12,404 nt of DNA, from contig JANBQS010000763.1 in assembly GCA_027577415.1 (NCBI GenBank), forward strand, positions 1 to 12,404. Direction: 5' to 3'. Origin of the DNA: Coemansia sp. RSA 922 (taxonomy: Eukaryota; Kickxellomycota; Kickxellomycetes; Kickxellales; Kickxellaceae). This document shows positions 1-7,412 of this stretch, piece after piece (the stretch's first letter is position 1; each line of letters opens with the position of its first letter). The notes under the pieces are model-generated. The model saw only the letters and a list, made by a program, of their open reading frames with translations, was not told the origin of the DNA and ran no database searches. Both the position numbers and the translations under genes were made by a program.

Positions 1-300
1 AAAACATTCTACGCTGCTTTGTTGCTAGCTCCGGACTAATTGCGATGTTTTTTCATTTTAAATTTGGCGTCTAAAAAAAGAAGACATATGACACAGAGGG
101 GTATAATGCCATTAATATACCTCGTAAAAAAAAGCTCAGGCCAAGAGGCGCTTTTTTTTTTTGCTACTCTCCCAGGCTTCCAACTATCCCTATTTTGTGC
201 AGAATGTGGTTGACTATTTTTGGCATCATTGTTTTGTTTTTTTTTGCCACACTCCCTCTTTTATATGGACAAGTCACATACTCTTTTTTATCGGATCCCT
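1..300 (+). other. AT-rich non-coding stretch, probably intron of BUD31
   Basis: I read all three forward frames. None encodes the usual N-terminal 40-odd residues of BUD31, and no other family is recognisable. The stretch is AT-rich with repeated A and T runs, for example eight A at about 126-133 and a T run at about 151-161. The simplest reading is that it is the interior of an intron whose 5' splice site lies left of the window. A microexon or a 5' UTR cannot be excluded. Confidence 0.5.
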
Positions 301-352
301 TACTAATGAGATCCTGGCCTGTTTTTTTTTTGCATTACTTGGATATATATAG
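301..352 (+). other. Intron 3' end: branch point, polypyrimidine tract and acceptor
   Basis: A yeast-like branch site TACTAAT lies at 301-307, with the branch adenosine at 306. A run of ten T follows at 322-331, and the acceptor tatatatAG ends at 352. Apart from the AG at 309-310, which is too close to the branch site, 351-352 is the first AG downstream. The reading frame that follows matches BUD31 directly after this AG, and upstream of it the same frame has no BUD31 likeness and meets a stop at 307-309. The intron is phase 1, because the exon begins with the last two bases of a codon. Confidence 0.8.
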
Positions 353-699
353 CCGAAAACGAGTCTTCAGCCGGAAAACGCAGGGTCGAAGCTACATGGT
401 CAGTGATGCGAATCCACCACCAGCGATCTCGATATATATTCGACCTTTACTATAGTCGGGAGCTAATCACGCAGCAGCTCTACGATTACTGTCTCAAAAA
501 CGGGCATGGTGACAGGAACTTGATTGCAAAGTGGAAAAAACAGGGGTTCGAGAAACTCTGCTGCCTGCAGTGCATACAGCCGCGGGACACAAACTACGGT
601 ACCACATGTATTTGTCGGGTGCCAAAGGCAAATCTCGAAGAAGGACGCACTGTCGAATGCGTCCATTGTGGATGTCGAGGTTGCGCCAGCGCAGACTAG
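353..699 (+). CDS. BUD31: BUD31/G10 pre-mRNA splicing factor, 3' exon (5' part missing)
   Basis: BUD31 is a small nuclear protein of the activated spliceosome, associated with the Prp19-related (NTC/RES-type) assembly and needed for efficient splicing. This exon encodes about the last 115 residues of a protein that is usually near 145-155. Visible landmarks are [10 protein letters not shown], then [15 protein letters not shown], then [33 protein letters not shown] and a C-terminal [12 protein letters not shown]. All nine cysteines expected for the family's zinc cluster appear to be present (CCLQC, CIC and [10 protein letters not shown]). The stop is TAG at 697-699. The N-terminal 40-odd residues are not encoded in frame in 1-352, so at least one exon must lie to the left, joined by a phase-1 intron. 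Within this exon the frame is unbroken. The family call is very secure; the exon start is inferred from homology and the acceptor site. Confidence 0.95.
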
Positions 700-1053
700 C
701 ATTTCTATTATTTGCAATAAAGATCTAAGCGATAACATACAACCATCGCAATTAAGATACATTACATTGTCTATTCTTCTTTTTTCTTCTTCCAGCAATT
801 GTAGTAGAGACAACTTGTATCTACATTAATTGCGTCCATGAAATTAAATAAATAAAAATACATAAAAGGCTATCAGTGTTAGCGAGACAGAATTATTCAT
901 GTCCGCAGCACCCATTGTCCTCACATCTTGGGATGTACGTCACTGACAAGTTCATGTGAGAGTACAGAAGAGACACCATGATGCTTACACATGTACCTGT
1001 ATATTACATAATGGCATAAGAAGAAAGAGATATCAAATTAGAAAGCATATATG
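700..1053. other. Convergent intergenic region between BUD31 and RAD26
   Basis: This 354-bp stretch separates the 3' ends of the BUD31 exon (+) and RAD26 (-). It holds the AATAAA at 716-721 and two further overlapping AATAAA copies at 847-852 and 851-856 in an A-rich patch. I see no tRNA, no snoRNA box pair and no coding frame with family likeness. On the minus strand there is no canonical AATAAA after the RAD26 stop, only AT-rich sequence around 1010-1050 that could serve as a degenerate fungal 3'-end signal. Confidence 0.6.
716..721 (+). terminator. Polyadenylation signal AATAAA of BUD31
   Basis: A canonical AATAAA starts 17 bases after the BUD31 stop codon and is followed by AT-rich sequence. 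It is the nearest and best candidate for 3'-end formation of this transcript. The copies at 847-856 are alternatives. Confidence 0.6.
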
Positions 1054-4000
1054 TTACACACCCGATGTGTCAGAGCGAAGCTTCCACACCTTTTGTAAAA
1101 TGCGGCCAATGCCAATTCGCTTCCCGCTAGCCTCCCTAGACTCGAGATCCGCGACCTGTCCTGCCAGGTAATTGAGTCGGGGCACCTGAGACAAGGAGAA
1201 CTCTGCGCGAAACCGCTCGACCAGTGCAGCACTGCCCAGCTCACCGCCATTCTCAACCAGTATTTCGCGTATCTGAGAGACAACCAATTTCTCCCTATCG
1301 CTCAGCGGCTTGTCAGGCTGCTCAACCCTGAGCGGAATATCCACTGACCTCCCATGTGATCCGACCACACCCGAGCCACGCGGTCGAGGGGCGCCCGAAG
1401 AAGCAGGCAGCCGCTGGATCTGATCACGCCGCGCCGGCCTGTTCTGCCCGTGCTGCAATGCCGCACTAACTGGCGAACTTTTGCCGTACAAATCCGCGCG
1501 CCGACCTGACTCGGTGGCAGCTGTTCGAACATCTGCTGATCTGGCCTTGAGCCCCGCCAAAAGACTAGTCGACGAAAGCGCCTCGCCACCTCCATACACT
1601 CCCGAAACCGCGTGGTTGCCAAATTGCCTTTGCGGTTCTTGGCGAGCGCTATTGCCCAGGCTCAACGACGATACGACACTAGACGAAGGTGGCTGTCGGT
1701 CAGCAGCTGACCGGCGCGCAAGCATCTTTGGATTGTAGATCGCGCTGTCGCCAGAATACCCGCCCGACGCACCACGCAATGGCTTGCCAATAACATAGCT
1801 AACGCTAGATCTAGCCTCAATCGGCAAGTTGTTGTAGCGCATGGTCATTCTCGGCGGCGGAGCAACACCACTGGCTCCCGCGCGAGCAGATGGCATGCCA
1901 GCCTGCCCCGACGTCCCAGTCCAAGTTGGAACATTGACGTCGAGTTCGCGTCGCGAGCGCTGTGAGTCGCGCAACACCCTGCGTACATCGCTGGCAATCC
2001 GCTCAGCTTCCTGCTCAATAGCCAGAGACTCGTCGTCATTGCCACTAAAAATGGCATCGTGCTTCAGAGCGCTGTGGACTCCCGACATTTTAAACAGACT
2101 CTGCAGTACGCGGTCCTCATTCGCAGCGCCCTCTGAAGTATCGCCGCTCGCTGTTTCGCCGCCGCTGGCCTCACTACTTTCGTCGGTAGGTGGATTGTAC
2201 TCTTCTAGGCGAACTACACCGCCAATCGACTCTATGCCATCGTTCTCGCCTCGGACATCAGCGTTATCCACGGGATACAGCCGAGCATTGGCAAACATCC
2301 GCCCGGTCTCAGTCGTCTGCTCCAAGTCGCTGTCTCTGCCGCCCACATCCTGCGCAGTATAGCCGTCAGCCCTACTCCCCGAGCCAGTCCCAGCTCGATT
2401 GGCCATATCAGAGCTTTGATCAAATCCAGCCAAGGCAAACATATCGCGCATGCTCTGCGCGTGGAAGAAGCGCTTCTGATTCGGGTCAGACAGGACCTTG
2501 TCCGACAGCAACTGCTTGTAAATTTGGCGATTGTATATCTTTTCTTCGATAGTACCCGCCGTCATCAACCGATATACAGCCACATCTCTGGTCTGACCCA
2601 GCCGCCAAGCACGCTCTCTGGCCTGCATGTCGCTACTCGGATTCCAGTCAGGAGAGTACAGGATAACGCGATCGGCGCCTGTCAAGTTGATTCCAAGGCC
2701 GCCAACTTTGGTCGTTAGCAAAAACACAAATATGTTCGGATCAGAGTTGAACTCGTCGACCATCGCTGAGCGACGCTGCACTGGTGTCGTGCCGTCCATC
2801 CGGCGGTAGACCATCTGAGGCATCGCAGCGATCATGCGCTCAATAATGTCCAGCATCTGGCGCGTCTGCGAGAAAATAAGCACCTTGTGCCCGTGCGGCT
2901 TCCACATATCGAGTAGCGCACGCACGACCGTAAGCTTGCCACTCTTAGGCCAGTCGCCATAATTCGGAGGAAGGTGCTCGCTATTGGCATCTCCAGCATC
3001 CTCGCCTTCACTGTCGCTTTCAGTATCGCTTTCATCTCTCCGATCGCGCTTTCTACCCGCATATAAACTGATATTCTGCCTCACGCCTCGGCCGCTTGCC
3101 TCTCGATGCGTTACAGCAGCGCCAGGGAGCTTAGAAAGTAAGAGCAGGTCCGGGTGATCGCATATCTTTCGCACAACGTCGACGCCAGACAGCATCTTCA
3201 ACTGGCCCAGCAGGATCCGCTCCATGTCTTTGCTGCGCAGAAACCCGATATAAGCGCTTCGCTGCATAGGCGTCAAGTTACAAAATACGACGTGCTCGTC
3301 CTTTTTCGGCAAATCCTGCGCGACATCGGCCTTGAGCCGACGCAAAAGGTAAGGGTCAATCAAGTCGCGCAAAATATACGCGCAATTGCGTCCAGCTTGC
3401 ACCTGCAAAGGAGTCGCGTTAGCATATCCGCCCTCAGTAATCGGAATAACGAACTGGTTGTTGAACACGGGCAGCGTACCCAGTCTACCAGGAAAGACAA
3501 AGTCAAACAACGACCAGAGCTCAGTGAGGTTATTCTGGATCGGAGTGCCACTAACCAAGATACGGTGACGAGTATCAAGGCCTTTGCACGCCAACGTTGC
3601 TCCGGCATCAGGGTTACGGATCAAATGACCCTCGTCGAGTACCGCATATCCCCACTTGCGCCGCAAGAGCACGTCGCGGTATACCTGAAGCCCAGAGTAA
3701 GTAACAACCACAATATGCCCGTGCTTCCCCACATGGTCAACGAGCGCTTTGGCGCGCCTGAGGTTCTCGCAAGCGGCAGCTGTGACCGGACGCTCCTTGG
3801 GCTTGCGCTTGGGCTGCTTCTTGCGCCAGTCAATTGTCCCCTTGAGCTTGCGCTTACGGCGCAGACGCGATCCATATGCGTCGTACTCGTAGTCGTCTGC
3901 GCTGTCATAGCCCAAGGCGACTCCACCTGCGCCTGTCGAAGAACCCACGTCGCCCGCGCTATGCCACCCGCCATCGGGTGGGATTGCGCTGCGAGCGACC

Positions 4001-5457
4001 ACCCTTGGCTTGACATCAGTGTCGCCTCCCAAATCATAACTCAGGTCGCACGCGCCACTGTCACTGCTGTCATAGTCAGACACATGTCTCATTCCATGAC
4101 CCGTGCTGTGGAGAATAACCACGCGCAGAGCCGGCCACCAGGTATGGAACTCCCGCACCCACTGGCGCATGAGCGTCGCCGGACAAACTACAATAGATGG
4201 CAGGTCAAGCAACCGAGAGTGGTACATCGACGCCAGGAACGAAACCACCTGCACTGTCTTGCCCAGACCCATCTCGTCGCCCAGGATGCCGCCCGCGCCT
4301 TGCTGGTGCAGCGTGTACATCCATCCCAGAGCCGACTTTTGGTACCCGATTAGATTGTCCCAAATCCGGCGCGGCACATATAGCGAAGGGTCGGACTGCT
4401 CGTGAGCTTTAATCCTATAGTCCGACGTTCCCGGGTCCGCCAGAAAGGGTTCTCTAGCGAGCTGGGCTTTAGGCACCAACTGTCCGTCCACCTCAGCCAT
4501 CGCGGAGTCGTCGGCGTCTGAGGCGGTTGCCGATTCAATCTCGCCCGCTGCCTGACGCACTTTCCAGCGTGTCGCACACCAGGCGAACACTCGCTCCCGA
4601 TACACCTGCTCGTTACCGTCATCATACGTGTGCGACTCACGCGTGTGTATACCGAGGCTCGTCTGTCTGTCCAAGGCCGTCACTTCGTCATCGGTAGCCG
4701 TACCACTAGGCAAAGCGTCGTCATCGTCGCCAGTATCAGAAGCTGAATTTAACACCCCCGCGCCCTCTTGGTAGCTGGCGTCGCTGACGTCCGACGATGG
4801 CTCGACCTTCCGCTTTACGCGTCGCGACAATCCCGCGCGCGCCTGAGCTCGGTCCTGGCGGGTAGAAGGCTGGTAGGCGTCGGATTCGACGTCCGAGGCC
4901 GCAATATCCATATCAGAATGCTCGCTATTACCATCGTTGCCAGTTCCACCGCTGCCGTAACGGCGACTCTCCGCAGCCGCGGCAGCCCTTCTCCTTGGCA
5001 CGAGCATCGCCAGCAGCTCGCTGCTTGCAGCAGTTGCGGACCCTCCGACGTCAACTGGCTCTTGTTTCACGCAAACAGCGGGCTCAACCGAGTCACGGCT
5101 ATCCTGCGCCTTTATGTCACGGATGCGGCGTTTGATTTGCGAGCACTCGCGTCGCAACTGGCCAATTTCTTCCTCCAGCTTTTGGACCTTTGCCATTGCA
5201 TTGCGGTGTCTCGCCGTCGACACCGCTGCCTTGTTGGCGGACTCATTGGCCGTGTCTAGTTGTTCAAGCCTACGGTCAAGCGCTTTCTTTGCCCGTACTA
5301 GTCGCTTGCTCTCGGCTTCACACTCGCGTTCTTTCAAATCATGGGTGGCCCTGGCGCGCACCGACTGCTCAAGCGTATGCTGCTCGACTACCTGGACGCC
5401 GAGTTCGGAGAGGCTCTGTAGCTCCTTCGAGGCCGAATTGTCTCGATTGCCGCTCAT
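1054..5457 (-). CDS. RAD26: CSB/ERCC6/Rad26 Swi2/Snf2 ATPase of transcription-coupled repair
   Basis: This nuclear DNA-dependent ATPase binds stalled RNA polymerase II and starts transcription-coupled nucleotide excision repair. The protein has 1467 residues with no intron seen. A charged coiled coil covers about 40-117, followed by acidic Ser/Asp stretches and a basic RRVKRKVEP near 211-219. The ATPase core shows motif I GDEMGLGKT (393-401), motif II DEGH (608-611), LVSGTPIQNNLTELWSLFDF, LLTTKVGGLGINLTGADRV, and motif VI QARERAWRLGQ (945-955). The tracts GTLPVFNNQF, ITEGGYANA, TAGTIEEKIYNRQI and DPNQKRFF are specific to the CSB/Rad26 branch. A Ser/Gly-rich linker then leads to a CSB-type winged-helix end (about 1384-1461, closing KVWKLR). 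All key catalytic motifs are intact. The open frame extends upstream only to a TTG at 5472, so I use the first ATG (5457, with A at -3). A roughly 110-residue insert lies between motifs Ia and II. The likeness to Rad26 and ERCC6 runs through the whole core, so the call is secure. Confidence 0.97.
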   Translation of the reverse strand: MSGNRDNSASKELQSLSELGVQVVEQHTLEQSVRARATHDLKERECEAESKRLVRAKKALDRRLEQLDTANESANKAAVSTARHRNAMAKVQKLEEEIGQLRRECSQIKRRIRDIKAQDSRDSVEPAVCVKQEPVDVGGSATAASSELLAMLVPRRRAAAAAESRRYGSGGTGNDGNSEHSDMDIAASDVESDAYQPSTRQDRAQARAGLSRRVKRKVEPSSDVSDASYQEGAGVLNSASDTGDDDDALPSGTATDDEVTALDRQTSLGIHTRESHTYDDGNEQVYRERVFAWCATRWKVRQAAGEIESATASDADDSAMAEVDGQLVPKAQLAREPFLADPGTSDYRIKAHEQSDPSLYVPRRIWDNLIGYQKSALGWMYTLHQQGAGGILGDEMGLGKTVQVVSFLASMYHSRLLDLPSIVVCPATLMRQWVREFHTWWPALRVVILHSTGHGMRHVSDYDSSDSGACDLSYDLGGDTDVKPRVVARSAIPPDGGWHSAGDVGSSTGAGGVALGYDSADDYEYDAYGSRLRRKRKLKGTIDWRKKQPKRKPKERPVTAAACENLRRAKALVDHVGKHGHIVVVTYSGLQVYRDVLLRRKWGYAVLDEGHLIRNPDAGATLACKGLDTRHRILVSGTPIQNNLTELWSLFDFVFPGRLGTLPVFNNQFVIPITEGGYANATPLQVQAGRNCAYILRDLIDPYLLRRLKADVAQDLPKKDEHVVFCNLTPMQRSAYIGFLRSKDMERILLGQLKMLSGVDVVRKICDHPDLLLLSKLPGAAVTHREASGRGVRQNISLYAGRKRDRRDESDTESDSEGEDAGDANSEHLPPNYGDWPKSGKLTVVRALLDMWKPHGHKVLIFSQTRQMLDIIERMIAAMPQMVYRRMDGTTPVQRRSAMVDEFNSDPNIFVFLLTTKVGGLGINLTGADRVILYSPDWNPSSDMQARERAWRLGQTRDVAVYRLMTAGTIEEKIYNRQIYKQLLSDKVLSDPNQKRFFHAQSMRDMFALAGFDQSSDMANRAGTGSGSRADGYTAQDVGGRDSDLEQTTETGRMFANARLYPVDNADVRGENDGIESIGGVVRLEEYNPPTDESSEASGGETASGDTSEGAANEDRVLQSLFKMSGVHSALKHDAIFSGNDDESLAIEQEAERIASDVRRVLRDSQRSRRELDVNVPTWTGTSGQAGMPSARAGASGVAPPPRMTMRYNNLPIEARSSVSYVIGKPLRGASGGYSGDSAIYNPKMLARRSAADRQPPSSSVVSSLSLGNSARQEPQRQFGNHAVSGVYGGGEALSSTSLLAGLKARSADVRTAATESGRRADLYGKSSPVSAALQHGQNRPARRDQIQRLPASSGAPRPRGSGVVGSHGRSVDIPLRVEQPDKPLSDREKLVVSQIREILVENGGELGSAALVERFRAEFSLSQVPRLNYLAGQVADLESREASGKRIGIGRILQKVWKLRSDTSGV

Positions 5458-5539
5458 TTTTCCGATTGTCAAACGAGTAAAGTGAAAATAGAGCTGACTA
5501 CTGGGTCAACAGACGTAAATTATAATACATGCACCACCG

Positions 5540-5558
5540 AAAAAAAAAAAAAAAAAAA
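5540..5558. repeat. A19 homopolymer tract in the RAD26 promoter
   Basis: There are nineteen A in a row on the plus strand, which read as T19 upstream of RAD26. The tract begins about 83 bases before the ATG. Long poly(dA:dT) tracts disfavour nucleosomes, so this probably keeps the promoter open. The exact length may be affected by sequencing error. Confidence 0.7.
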
Positions 5559-5635
5559 TTGAAATAGAAAAAAAATAGCACAAAAGAGATTAGTAGACAA
5601 AAATATTACACAAGGCAAAGTATACTCCGCAGCAA

Positions 5636-5649
5636 TTTTTTTTTTTTTT
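5636..5649. repeat. T14 homopolymer tract in the RAD26 promoter
   Basis: There are fourteen T in a row on the plus strand, about 180 bases upstream of the RAD26 ATG. It has the opposite orientation to the A19 tract, so the two poly(dA:dT) tracts flank a segment of about 77 bp that could be a nucleosome-depleted promoter core. Confidence 0.7.
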
Positions 5650-5769
5650 GGAAATACATACCGCAGTTCCTGTTGTTTCAGGGTATTGATGAGAACTAGT
5701 GGATAGGTTATTGTAGCTTTTTTTTGGTTGCAAGCTTATGAAATGTGAGAATGACTAGATCTTTACCCA

Positions 5770-5839
5770 ACCTACGGCGGGGTGCTGTTTATATATGTTT
5801 ATATAGCTTTTTGGACCTCCTTCTTCCAGAGCCGTAGGT
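5770..5839. repeat. 9-bp inverted repeat with 52-base loop
   Basis: ACCTACGGC at 5770-5778 pairs perfectly with GCCGTAGGT at 5831-5839. The 52 bases between contain TTTATATATGTTTATATAG and a pyrimidine-rich stretch. It could fold as a long stem-loop in RNA from either strand, or it could be chance. I know of no family with this structure. Confidence 0.45.
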
Positions 5840-6023
5840 AGTATGAGCTAGTGTGGCGCCGCGCTGCTGTGTTGGGGATGGAAACATGAGGGATATTGCG
5901 GCTCATGTTGTTGGGAGTACTCCACGTGGTCTGTCGGGCCGGCTATGCACATCATGGTACTTTTGGGGGGAATGGAACAGCATCAGAAATAGTAACGCAT
6001 GGCAGTGGTTATATTAAGAAGCT

Positions 6024-7412
6024 TTACAGTCGCAAGGTCTGAATTGTGTTGCCAAAGCCGATTGATATCCACTCGGGCGAGTTCTGGTGCCAGGCCAGCG
6101 AATTGACGGGGAGCCTGGCGGCATAAGTGAGAGATGGGGCAACATTGGTCGGCTGCTGAGTTAGTGCCTGGGCAGCGGCTGCCTGAGCAACGGCCTGGAT
6201 GGCATTCGATGTCTGCGCCCCCGAGGCCGATACTGGAGATCTTGGAGACTGGCGACCATCGCCATAGTCGCTCTTATTGGCCGCCGTCAGTTTGCTCAGC
6301 TGCTTGGCCTGGGCTGCTGCAGCCAGGGCTTGCCGCTGCTGATGTTGCCTTGTGGTGAGTGCCTGCTGGATGTCCCACACAAGCACGCGCGAGTCGGCCC
6401 CAGCCGAGCACAGCTGGCTGGGCGACGTTGGGCTCCACGAAATGGCGTGAATTGGTGCTTGGTGACCAACTAGCTGCACCACGGCTGTACCTGGGTTCCG
6501 CACGTCAATGACGCTGACTATATGCGAGTCAAGCGCAAATGTGGCAATGTAGTTGGGGTCGAGGGCGTTACAACTTAGCCGTAGAAGCGGAGGTACTAGC
6601 GATGACAGACGCGTCGACGGAATACCGCCATTACCAGGATAATAAGCCGCATCGCCGAGATTTGGGTCTGACGATGAGGGCGCAACAGCAGCGGGCGCCT
6701 CGTAGAGAATAGTAGAGTGCTCTAAAGACCGCAAGTCAAACATGCGAATTGATCCATCGGCGCCAGCAGACGCAAAGACATCCTGACTACCAGCGACAAA
6801 CGAAACGTCGAAAACTTCTCTGTCATGGGCAATCAGCTGTGTCTTTGCTTGCTGCGTCTCGATATCCCACACAGTGCAAGTTGTGTCAATGCTCGATGTA
6901 ATAATAAGCCGTGGGTCAACCTGGTTCCAGTCAAACGATGTAATCGGCTCCGAGTAGTCTGCCCGTGTTGTCATTTTAGCGCGCAAGCGCATGTTTGTCT
7001 TGTGCAGCCCCATCTCTGCTGGCTCGCCGGTTTGCTCGCATTCCCACAGTCTCAGCGAATCTCCCGTGCCCGCCAATAGGTCTGGCTGTGCGTACCCGCC
7101 TGTGGCCGGGTGCCATAGCAGTTTGGTCAGCGGGTAGTCGACATTGACTTCACCAACGACTCCAAAGTCCGGCCGCTCGGGTGTGTGAGACGGGTCGTGG
7201 TGTGGCGATAGCTGTACTATTTGTACTTTGTTCGTGGGCTCTTCAAGGAAACTGCTCAAGGCCATGCGGAACATGCTGTTGCGGTCCTCTCGCCGCGACC
7301 ATGCCAGTGAGTATATCGGGTATGCTGAAAAGTAATTGCAGATCTCCTTTCGCGGTGACAGCGCATCCGGTGTTACACCGGGGACTGGATAGAACGGGCT
7401 GCCCGAGCTCAT
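6024..7412 (-). CDS. DCAF7: DCAF7/WDR68 WD40-repeat scaffold protein
   Basis: DCAF7/WDR68 is a conserved seven-bladed WD40 protein (AN11/TTG1 family). It scaffolds DYRK-type kinases and acts with DDB1-CUL4 ubiquitin ligases, in nucleus and cytoplasm. The protein has 462 residues, against about 340 in animals. Family landmarks are EICNYFSAYPIYSLAWS (23-39), FRMALSSFLEEPTNKVQIVQL (48-68), ITSFDWNQVDPRLIITSSID (157-176) followed by TTCTVWD, KTQLIAHDREVFDVSF (190-205), FASAGADGSIRMFDLRSLEH (213-232), DPNYIATFALD (285-295) and SAGADSRVLVWDIQQ (336-350). The extra length is mainly an Ala/Gln-rich insert at about 351-427, before the last strand set NSLAWHQNSPEWISIGFGNTIQ, plus a shorter loop at about 239-271. 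The start ATG at 7412 has G at -3, and no intron is seen. It follows RAD26 on the same strand, with its own upstream region shared with TSR3. Confidence 0.95.
   Translation of the reverse strand: MSSGSPFYPVPGVTPDALSPRKEICNYFSAYPIYSLAWSRREDRNSMFRMALSSFLEEPTNKVQIVQLSPHHDPSHTPERPDFGVVGEVNVDYPLTKLLWHPATGGYAQPDLLAGTGDSLRLWECEQTGEPAEMGLHKTNMRLRAKMTTRADYSEPITSFDWNQVDPRLIITSSIDTTCTVWDIETQQAKTQLIAHDREVFDVSFVAGSQDVFASAGADGSIRMFDLRSLEHSTILYEAPAAVAPSSSDPNLGDAAYYPGNGGIPSTRLSSLVPPLLRLSCNALDPNYIATFALDSHIVSVIDVRNPGTAVVQLVGHQAPIHAISWSPTSPSQLCSAGADSRVLVWDIQQALTTRQHQQRQALAAAAQAKQLSKLTAANKSDYGDGRQSPRSPVSASGAQTSNAIQAVAQAAAAQALTQQPTNVAPSLTYAARLPVNSLAWHQNSPEWISIGFGNTIQTLRL

Larger units (their letters stand above)
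5458..6023. promoter_or_regulatory. RAD26 upstream region and DCAF7 3' flank
   Basis: This 566-bp gap lies between two minus-strand genes. Nearest RAD26 it is AT-rich with A and T runs (5540-5558 and 5636-5649), typical of nucleosome-poor fungal promoters. From about 5760 to 6020 it is more GC-rich and holds a 9-bp inverted repeat and an E-box palindrome CCACGTGG (5922-5929). I found no coding frame with family likeness, no tRNA and no convincing snoRNA boxes. The GC-rich half could hold the DCAF7 3' UTR, since the DCAF7 stop codon is at 6024-6026, or an unrecognised RNA. Confidence 0.5.

Noticed and set aside
463..813. Minus-strand open frame of 116 codons overlapping BUD31
   Set aside because: It is antisense to the clear BUD31 exon and has no family likeness.
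1841..2362. Plus-strand 173-codon open frame antisense to the RAD26 C-terminal linker
   Set aside because: It is rich in Ser, Arg and Pro because it mirrors the Ser/Gly-rich linker codons; there is no independent evidence.
3154..4353. A 399-codon open frame on the plus strand, antisense to RAD26
   Set aside because: It lies wholly within the RAD26 ATPase core, whose motifs are intact on the other strand. Its translation has no domain-like pattern and looks like a codon-bias shadow.
5458..5472. Five-residue upstream extension of Rad26 beginning at TTG
   Set aside because: TTG is an improbable start in a fungal nuclear gene, and a good ATG context (A at -3) lies five codons downstream.
5686..5693. 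TTGATGAG as a possible snoRNA C box
   Set aside because: The first base does not fit the C-box consensus, and no CTGA D box or closing stem is found at a fitting distance.
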